A DNA stretch of 46,401 bases from the NCBI RefSeq assembly GCF_900114055.1, contig NZ_FORR01000024.1, forward strand, positions 1 to 46,401, in the 5' to 3' direction. Shown one piece after another: positions 41,405 through 46,401 of the stretch; position 1 is the stretch's first letter; every line of letters begins with the position of its first letter. The stretch comes from Thermoflavimicrobium dichotomicum. Lineage in GTDB: Bacteria; Bacillota; Bacilli; Thermoactinomycetales; Thermoactinomycetaceae. Made by a program: the position numbers and the translations under genes. Below the pieces are notes generated by a model. The model made no database searches, had not been told where the DNA came from, and was given only the letters and a program-made list of their open reading frames with translations.

Positions 41405-42907
41405 TTATTCAAGATTTATCCAGACCGATTTTACCTGAGTGTACAATTCGAGTGCATAGCTTCCCATTTCACGTCCAAAACCGGATTGTTTATACCCGCC
41501 AAATGGAACTGAAGCATCAAACGCATTATACGTGTTCACCCATACTGTACCTGCTTCCAAGGCATGGGCCACCCGGTGAGCTTTCCGTACATCAGTCGTC
41601 CAGACTCCCGCAGCAAGCCCATATTCATTGTTGTTGGCACGACGGATAACATCAGCAATCTGTTCCTCATTATCGAAAGGCAGCGCCGCTACAACCGGTC
41701 CAAATATTTCTTCCTTTGCGATGGTCATATCATCTCGAACATCAGTGAAGATCGTTGGCGGAACGAAGTATCCAGGACGATCAAGCGGTTGTCCACCCAC
41801 CAACGGAGTTGCGCCTTCTTCTTTCCCTTTATTCAGGAAATAAGATACTCTTTCCAATTGTTCATCTGACACTAGCGGACCAATCTCTGTCGATTCATCC
41901 AATCCAGGTCCCTGTTTGAGTTTTGACGCATAACTGCTCATGTCGGCTAGGAAGTTATCATACACTTTTTTGTGCACAAACAGACGTGAACCTGCACAAC
42001 ATACTTGACCTTGGTTAAAGAAGATACCCATTAGAGCACCCGGAATGGCTTTGGAAAAATCAGCGTCCGGGAAGATGATATTCGGCGATTTCCCGCCTAA
42101 CTCCAAAGAGACCCGTTTTACGTTACCCGCTGCCTGTCGCATGATCAGTTTCCCTACTTCAGTAGATCCGGTAAACGCAACTTTCCGGATCCGAGGGTGT
42201 TGAACAATGGCGGCTCCTGCCGTTGGACCAAATCCTGAAAGAATGTTCACAACACCTTCGGGGAATCCGGCTTCCTGGATCAACTTAGCCAGGTATAGGG
42301 CAGACAGCGGCGTTTGTTCAGCCGTTTTCAGAACAACAACGTTACCGGTTGCCAAAGCGGCCCCCAACTTCCACGCTGCCATCAGCAACGGAAAGTTCCA
42401 AGGAATAATTTGTCCAACAACACCAATGGGTTCATGCCGTGTGTAAGTGAACATGTTGTGGCTTACTGAATTCTCGATCACTTGACCGTGAATTTTTGTA
42501 GCCCATCCGGCATAGTAGCGGAAATGATCAATGGCAAGAGGAACATCGGCATTTCGTGTCTCACGAATCGGCTTTCCGTTATCAAGGGTATCGAGCTGTG
42601 CGAGTGCTTCGAGATGTTCCTCCATCAGATCGGCCAACTTCCAGATCAATCGGCCACGCTCACTTGGTGTGAGTTTTGACCAAGGACCCGCAAAAGCTCG
42701 TTCAGCAGCTTCTACGGCCCGATCTACGTCTGCTTGATCTGCTTCGTAGACTTCTGCCAGCACCTCTCCGGTGGCAGGATTTTTTGTGGAGAATGTTTTT
42801 CCTGAGATTGACTCGACAAACTGACCACCAATGAACAATTTATGGGGTCCGCTTTCTAGAAAAGCTTGGACACGAGGATCAAGTTGAGCTGTAGAGTTTA
42901 CTGTCAT
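41405..42907 (-). CDS. Aldehyde dehydrogenase (ALDH1/DhaS type)
   Basis: A 500-residue aldehyde dehydrogenase of the ALDH1 type. Catalytic Cys in NQGQVCCAGSRLFVHKKV, Glu in SLELGGKSPNIIFPDADF, oxyanion Asn in IPWNFPLLMAAWKLG. ATG 42907 is preceded by GGGAGG. It ends in a terminator before ligase 2. It is homologous to the other aldehyde dehydrogenase of the cluster but distinct. It could convert the aldehyde of this pathway, or a general aldehyde stress product. Confidence 0.93.
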   Translation of the reverse strand: MTVNSTAQLDPRVQAFLESGPHKLFIGGQFVESISGKTFSTKNPATGEVLAEVYEADQADVDRAVEAAERAFAGPWSKLTPSERGRLIWKLADLMEEHLEALAQLDTLDNGKPIRETRNADVPLAIDHFRYYAGWATKIHGQVIENSVSHNMFTYTRHEPIGVVGQIIPWNFPLLMAAWKLGAALATGNVVVLKTAEQTPLSALYLAKLIQEAGFPEGVVNILSGFGPTAGAAIVQHPRIRKVAFTGSTEVGKLIMRQAAGNVKRVSLELGGKSPNIIFPDADFSKAIPGALMGIFFNQGQVCCAGSRLFVHKKVYDNFLADMSSYASKLKQGPGLDESTEIGPLVSDEQLERVSYFLNKGKEEGATPLVGGQPLDRPGYFVPPTIFTDVRDDMTIAKEEIFGPVVAALPFDNEEQIADVIRRANNNEYGLAAGVWTTDVRKAHRVAHALEAGTVWVNTYNAFDASVPFGGYKQSGFGREMGSYALELYTQVKSVWINLE

Positions 42908-43255
42908 TGAAGAAAACCTCCCATTTTATCAAATATTTCGTTAGGCTTAGGGGGTTCTGCTCCGCTTTTCGGCATATCTCGGAGGAACCCCTGTTTTAAT
43001 GGATTGTTTTTATTTGAAAAAGCTTTCTTTGGAATAGCTACTTAGGCCAGTAGCTATTCCATCCTGAAAAGCCTTTCACACATGAATATGTAAGCAAGAA
43101 TCATGCCAACATATAATGCTGCGGAATCATGGGTTTTAAATAAATGGACTGTCCACTTGACGTTAAAGTGTTCAAATTCTGGACACTAAAAAACAAAAGA
43201 TCCCACTTGCACCAAGTGAGATCCAACATCGTGGCCGGCAGTGGGACAAGAGTCC
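42908..43255. other. Intergenic region with three hairpins
   Basis: No gene. Contains: a nested stem GGGGTTC-CTCCG with CGGAG-GAACCCC at about 42950-42992 in the region upstream of the aldehyde dehydrogenase; a perfect 12-bp inverted repeat GGAATAGCTACT/AGTAGCTATTCC at 43031-43060; and a minus-strand terminator at 43188-43223. Confidence 0.6.
43188..43223 (-). terminator. Terminator downstream of the hcp remnant
   Basis: GATCCCACTTG-CACC... pairs with CAAGTGAGATC (stem 43199-43209 with 43213-43223). On the minus strand it is followed by TTTTGTTTTTT. It lies after the small ORF at 43256-43348 and the hcp gene. Confidence 0.7.
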
Positions 43256-43348
43256 TTATGGCCTTCTCGGCCCATGCTTCTGTATTTCGACTAGAGCCGA
43301 ATCAATAATGTGAGCGGATTGCTCCAAACGGGTAAACGGTAAAATCAT
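43256..43348 (-). CDS. Possible 30-residue small ORF after hcp
   Basis: Minus strand, ATG 43348, 28 bases after the hcp stop, with GGGAGCG upstream. Reads MILPFTRLEQSAHIIDSALV then EIQKHGPRRP. It is followed by a terminator. It could be the start of a truncated gene, because the N terminus looks helical. Not recognised. Confidence 0.3.
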   Translation of the reverse strand: MILPFTRLEQSAHIIDSALVEIQKHGPRRP

Positions 43349-43375
43349 GAAGCGCTCCCTTTTACAATGAGATGG

Positions 43376-44675
43376 TCAGTGTGTAGCACTATCCAGTAAC
43401 ATGGCTTGCATATCTGCTTGTACATCCCCAATCAATTTTAAGCCGAATCTTTCTTGTAATATTTGCAACACGCCTGGCGAAATAAACTCAGGAGCTTTCG
43501 GTCCAATACGGATATCTTGAATACCTAGACTAAACAACCCCAATAGGATGGCAACTGCTTTTTGCTCAAACCAAGATAACACGATACTGACTGGCAGTTC
43601 GTTGACTTCACATCCAAATGCTTCGGCTAGTGCATACGCAATCTTCACAGTGGAAATCGAGTTATTACACTGCCCTAAATCAATATAGCGTGGAATATCT
43701 GTTCCTGGTACTACTCCATAATCTACATCGTTAAAGCGAAATTTGCCGCAAGAAGTGGTTAGAATAACTGTTTCTGGTGGCAGGGATGCGGCTAATTCTC
43801 GATAATATTCTCCGCCTTTCCCTGGAGCGTCACAACCTGCAATGACAAAGAAGCGCTTAATTTTTCCATCTTTCACAGCCTGGATAATTTCTGGTGCCAT
43901 TCCTAGTACTGTCTCATGGTGAAAGCCAGTAACGAGCTCTTGATCAGACTCTATTTTCACTTCTGGAAGCTCTAAAGCACGCCTGATCAATGGTGTAAAG
44001 TCATCATTTTCAATTTTTTGTACACCTTCCAGACCAGCTACATCGTAAGAGAAGAAACGGTCTGCATACGAACCTTTAATGGGCATGACACAGTTCGTTG
44101 TTGCTAAAATAGAGCCTGGGAATTTTTCAAACAGCCTCCTTTGATCAAACCATGATTTCCCGATGTTCCCTTTTAAATGAGGATATTTTTAAGTTTAGGA
44201 TAACCATGTGCTGGCAACATTTCTGAATGTGTATAAATGTTGATCCCTTTATCCATTGTTTGCTCTAACAATTTTTCAAGTGAAAGCAAATTGTGCCCTG
44301 TTACCAAAACGCTTTTCCTTCTATTTTATTTTGGCTGACACGAACGGGCTGCGGAATCCCAAAGCGTTCTGTATGAGCTCGATCCAGCAATTCCATAACC
44401 CGGATCGCTGCTTTCCCTACTTTCATCGCCATCTCAAAATGCTCTTGCTCATTGAAGTTGGAATTGGTCAATGTCATGTAAAGTGCTTCATGTGTGGTAG
44501 CATCTACAAACGGATCTGTATATCCGAGTTGATAAGCATGTGTACGATATGCAGCAATCCCTTTTAACCCAAAAACCAAAATATCTTGCAAACTAGCAAT
44601 CACTTCGTTCTTTCCACAAACTCCGATAATTTTACATCCACCTCTTGGCGTCTGTTCACATTGATGACAAAACAT
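43376..44675 (-). pseudogene. hcp: Hybrid cluster protein (Hcp, hydroxylamine reductase) with two frameshifts
   Basis: Hcp reduces hydroxylamine or nitric oxide and is usually induced in anaerobic or nitrosative stress. Minus strand from ATG 44675: MFCHQCEQTPRGGCKIIGVC carries the N-terminal cysteine motif. After KIEGKAFW the frame shifts near 44305 to [20 protein letters not shown] and [14 protein letters not shown], and shifts again near 44187 to [20 protein letters not shown] and ATTNCVMPIKGSYADRFFSY. The C-terminal part has the hybrid-cluster residues (DCAPGKGGEYYRE-like GCDAPGKGGEYYRE, TTSCGKFRFND, DLGQCNNSIS). Total about 430 residues. The second shift is a lost A in an A run. Two FNR-type boxes upstream are intact. 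Confidence 0.88.
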
Positions 44676-44820
44676 ACTTCCCTTCCTCCTTTTCCAAGCT
44701 ATGAAAGAATGAGCCCAAAAGAAACTTATTTTATCCAGCTTGATATCTCTTTCACACTCACATTGTCAAACTGAATTTTTGTCTGTGTATATAAGAGTAA
44801 GCGATTTTGAATAAAGATAT

Positions 44821-44836
44821 TGTGATTAATATCACA
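44821..44836. promoter_or_regulatory. FNR/CRP-type box 1 upstream of hcp
   Basis: TGTGATTAATATCACA is a perfect TGTGA-N6-TCACA palindrome, the FNR consensus in Bacillus. Relative to the minus-strand hcp gene it lies 145 bases upstream. A TACTCT sequence at 44794-44799 would put the box centre at -41.5, typical of FNR activation. Confidence 0.8.
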
Positions 44837-44907
44837 AATAGGAGGTGGTTCACAGAAAATAAACATTACAATTATAATTAGTATAAGCAGTATTGGAAAA
44901 AAGTTAA

Positions 44908-44923
44908 TGTGATTAATTTCACA
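44908..44923. promoter_or_regulatory. FNR/CRP-type box 2
   Basis: TGTGATTAATTTCACA, a second TGTGA-N6-TCACA site, 87 bases from the first. The bases after both boxes are also alike (GAGGTGGTTCACAG and GAGGTGTGTTCACAG), so the region is a degenerate tandem duplication. It may direct a diverging plus-strand promoter, but no gene follows on that strand. Confidence 0.75.
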
Positions 44924-44976
44924 AAAATAGAGGTGTGTTCACAGCGGAAAGAATGATGCAAGATCCTGATTACGAC

Positions 44977-45018
44977 AAAAAGCCGATATCACAGGGTCTA
45001 CAGGAACATCGGCTTTTT
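44977..45018. terminator. Bidirectional terminator
   Basis: AAAAAGCCGAT at 44977-44987 and ATCGGCTTTTT at 45008-45018 pair perfectly over 11 bases with a 20-base loop, with T runs in both directions. It is located just beyond the second FNR box. Confidence 0.75.
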
Positions 45019-45098
45019 GATTAGAACCTATACAGGAACATGAACGAGCTTTGTAAGCGATAGAATTAGGGTAGAAGGAGTATCCATCAATTTTGGGA

Positions 45099-45152
45099 CC
45101 ATCTGTCCAATAAATGGAAAAAGACTTGAGACACCAATTAGGGAACTCAAGT
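45099..45152. repeat. Dispersed repeat, second copy at 9254-9306
   Basis: CCATCTGTCCAATAAATGG followed by AAAAAGACTTGAG and, after 13 bases, CTCAAGT. The copy at 9254-9306 has CCATTTGCCCAATAAATGG, AAAAACGACTTGAG and CTCAAGT, about 80 percent identical. GACTTGAG/CTCAAGTC can form a hairpin. Probably a degraded copy of the same former element. Confidence 0.5.
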
Positions 45153-45279
45153 CATTTCGTGTTTATACAGGAAATTCAGGGATTCATCTTGCGCTTCTTG
45201 CTGATCTTTTCTTTTTTTCTCTTTTGATACGCCCAAGATTTATATCCCATGCCCTATTGGGATTGTTCTTACCACCTGG

Positions 45280-45305
45280 AACCACTCTGCAAAGGAGTGG
45301 TTTTT
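45280..45305 (+). terminator. Rho-independent terminator
   Basis: AACCACTC-TGCAAAG-GAGTGGTT with TTTTTCTTG following, plus strand. No gene of that strand was found in front of it, so it marks a lost unit. Confidence 0.7.
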
Positions 45306-45526
45306 CTTGTCTCAAAAACGATCGTTTTTGAGTCGATATATGTTGGTTATGATGATTTAAAATGATAGCATGAGAGTTTGACCAGTCTCAAAAAACGTTT
45401 CTAATTCATCGTTCCATGTATAAGATGAGAAATGATTTTTGAGACCCAAAGCCTTAAAATTTTAGCTTTCATATCTGGAAGGGATTTCGGAGGAGTTAGA
45501 GACGAAACTAGGAGGGATAGAGTGTA

Positions 45527-45558
45527 TTAAAAAAAGAGCGGGTAGGAGATATCCGCTC
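45527..45558 (-). terminator. Terminator after the broken acetyltransferase gene
   Basis: On the minus strand GAGCGG ATATCTCCTACC CGCTC is followed by TTTTTTT. It lies just after the C-terminal end of the acetyltransferase remnant at 45565-46100. Confidence 0.65.
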
Positions 45559-45564
45559 TCTTCT

Positions 45565-46100
45565 TCAGACAGATTCTTGAGAGACGGATCATATCTCGAC
45601 ACTGAATTCCTTTTTCATAAATCGTATCCTCGTAATGATTTATGAAATAGTCTCTATCTATACCAATAATACGAAAGCCACATTTCTGATATAGGGCTAA
45701 TTGAGAAATACTGGAATTACCATTCCCGATTTCTATAGTTTTTTATCACATTGATTGAGCTGTATCAATAGCATGTAAAACTAACTTTTTTCTAATACCC
45801 TTTCCTTGCTCCTGAGCTAAAACAGCAATATTAACAGGCTCTACAGTTTGAGGTCAAGTGTACATATACTCCGATTATTTGTCCGTCTCTTTCTGCGGCG
45901 AAACAACGCCCTCGACTTGCCTTTGAGATATTGAAAGAAACAGGAATATTATAAATTTTCCCATCAGGAGGGTCGACCAAATTACTTTTAACCGCCCCAA
46001 TCCCTGCAGGCAATTATGGAACTATGTACTGTTTAAATTGAATGTAACTATCCGTTGGGGGTAGATCGGCTTGATGACGAACCCGATTTATAGCTGGCAC
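45565..46100 (-). pseudogene. GNAT acetyltransferase with multiple lesions
   Basis: Minus strand, from GTG 46100: PAINRVRHQADLPPTDSYIQ, then an in-frame TAA (46014-46016), then AGIGAVKSNLVDPPDGKIYN and AAERDGQIIGVYVHL. A frameshift near 45855 leads to VNIAVLAQEQGKGIRKKLVL (acetyl-CoA motif, Q-x-x-G-K-G), followed by two consecutive stops in AQSM**KTIEIGNGN, and then LALYQKCGFRIIGIDRDYFI. Three or more lesions make it a clear pseudogene. The C-terminal end is 7 bases before a terminator. Confidence 0.8.
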
Positions 46101-46238
46101 GGTTTAGTTACTTCAAATCAGCTAGACTTCCCCTCTCCCCCCTCCACCAAAATCCTTATGTTCCAATACCGATTGAAAAGTAGTAACTTTATTAAATATA
46201 TTTGTTTTATACTTGTAAATAAGGAGGAATGATTGTTT

Positions 46239-46322
46239 ATGTCCCTATACATACGAGAGGCAAACGATAACGACATTGAAAGTCTGGCAGAATTAATGAG
46301 TGAGCTTATAATGACCCCATAA
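46239..46322 (+). pseudogene. GNAT acetyltransferase start, cut by an insertion sequence
   Basis: ATG 46239 follows AAGGAGG with good spacing and reads MSLYIREANDNDIESLAELM, the usual first strand and helix of GNAT enzymes. After SEL the sequence enters an element beginning TGACCCC at 46312, and the frame ends by chance at 46320-46322. The rest of the gene must lie beyond the insertion, outside the window. Confidence 0.7.
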
Positions 46323-46401
46323 TCTTCCAGACAAAGTTTAAGTTATAATGAAGGAAGAAGAAAGGGGTCGTTTTCAATGGGAAGGAGAAAATGGACAGCT
46401 G
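46312..46401 (+). mobile_element. Left end of an insertion sequence, possibly IS3 family
   Basis: At 46312 the sequence changes to TGACCCCATAATCTTCC; a TGA... start is usual for IS3-family inverted repeats. An ORF opens at ATG 46377 with MGRRKWTA, reminiscent of the basic start of OrfA. Only 90 bases are present, so neither the family nor the target duplication can be confirmed. Confidence 0.5.

Larger units (their letters stand above)
45019..45526. other. Stretch without a gene
   Basis: No credible ORF on either strand. It holds the dispersed repeat, a plus-strand terminator at 45280-45305 (AACCACTC/GAGTGGTT then TTTTTCTT) and a perfect 22-bp palindrome, CTCAAAAACGA/TCGTTTTTGAG, at 45311-45332. 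Further CTCAAAAA motifs occur near 45390 and 45440. Confidence 0.6.

Noticed and set aside
1-46401. CRISPR arrays, tRNA and rRNA genes
   Set aside because: No regularly spaced repeats and no tRNA- or rRNA-like sequence were recognised by eye; a tool-based scan was not possible.

Overview
The window looks like a chromosomal segment of a low-GC Gram-positive, most likely an endospore-forming member of the Bacillales. Reasons: strong GGAGG-type ribosome binding sites with frequent GTG and TTG starts, a Bacillus-style adaA-adaB pair, YerA-like and YwqK-like proteins, a Tn4430-like transposon, and FNR-type boxes. Genus cannot be fixed from the sequence alone.

Left part (about 1-19.7 kb) is accessory and heavily decayed. 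It holds a serine resolvase with a nonsense codon, a YwqK-like protein and a small unknown protein. Then comes a clearly bounded Tn3-family transposon (3093-9086): 117-bp terminal inverted repeats with one mismatch, and a TTTAT target duplication. It carries a CsoR-type repressor and a MATE exporter, a TnpI-like tyrosine recombinase with a recognisable recombination site, and a frameshifted tnpA. Beyond it lie a resolvase remnant, an unrecognised 643-residue protein, a second broken Tn3 transposase on the minus strand, several acetyltransferase genes and fragments, an MFS exporter, a broken MDR oxidoreductase, a structured RNA-like element and a short inverted-repeat-flanked ORF.

Middle part (19.7-24.9 kb) is mostly intact. 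It has a DNA alkylation repair set (adaA, adaB, a truncated third gene) next to a spore-photoproduct-lyase-like radical SAM gene, then a YerA-type adenine deaminase and a gamma carbonic anhydrase.

Right-centre part (25.0-42.9 kb) is a large, intact, minus-strand catabolic cluster. In transcription order: aldehyde dehydrogenase; an acyl-CoA ligase; an orphan REC-AraC regulator; coxL-coxG-coxM-coxS (molybdenum hydroxylase); a second acyl-CoA ligase; enoyl-CoA hydratase; MFS transporter; a ubiX remnant; aldehyde dehydrogenase; iron alcohol dehydrogenase; an R2-like ligand-binding oxidase (R2lox); a UbiD-family decarboxylase. A coherent reading is uptake of an organic compound, oxidation to alcohol, aldehyde and acid, CoA activation, then hydroxylation or hydration. 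R2lox is a plausible but unproven initiating oxidase. The substrate is unknown.

Right end (43-46.4 kb) is again decayed: a hybrid-cluster protein gene with two frameshifts but two intact FNR-type boxes upstream, broken acetyltransferase genes, and the beginning of an insertion sequence. Frame lesions are concentrated outside the catabolic cluster, which contains only one broken gene, the ubiX remnant.
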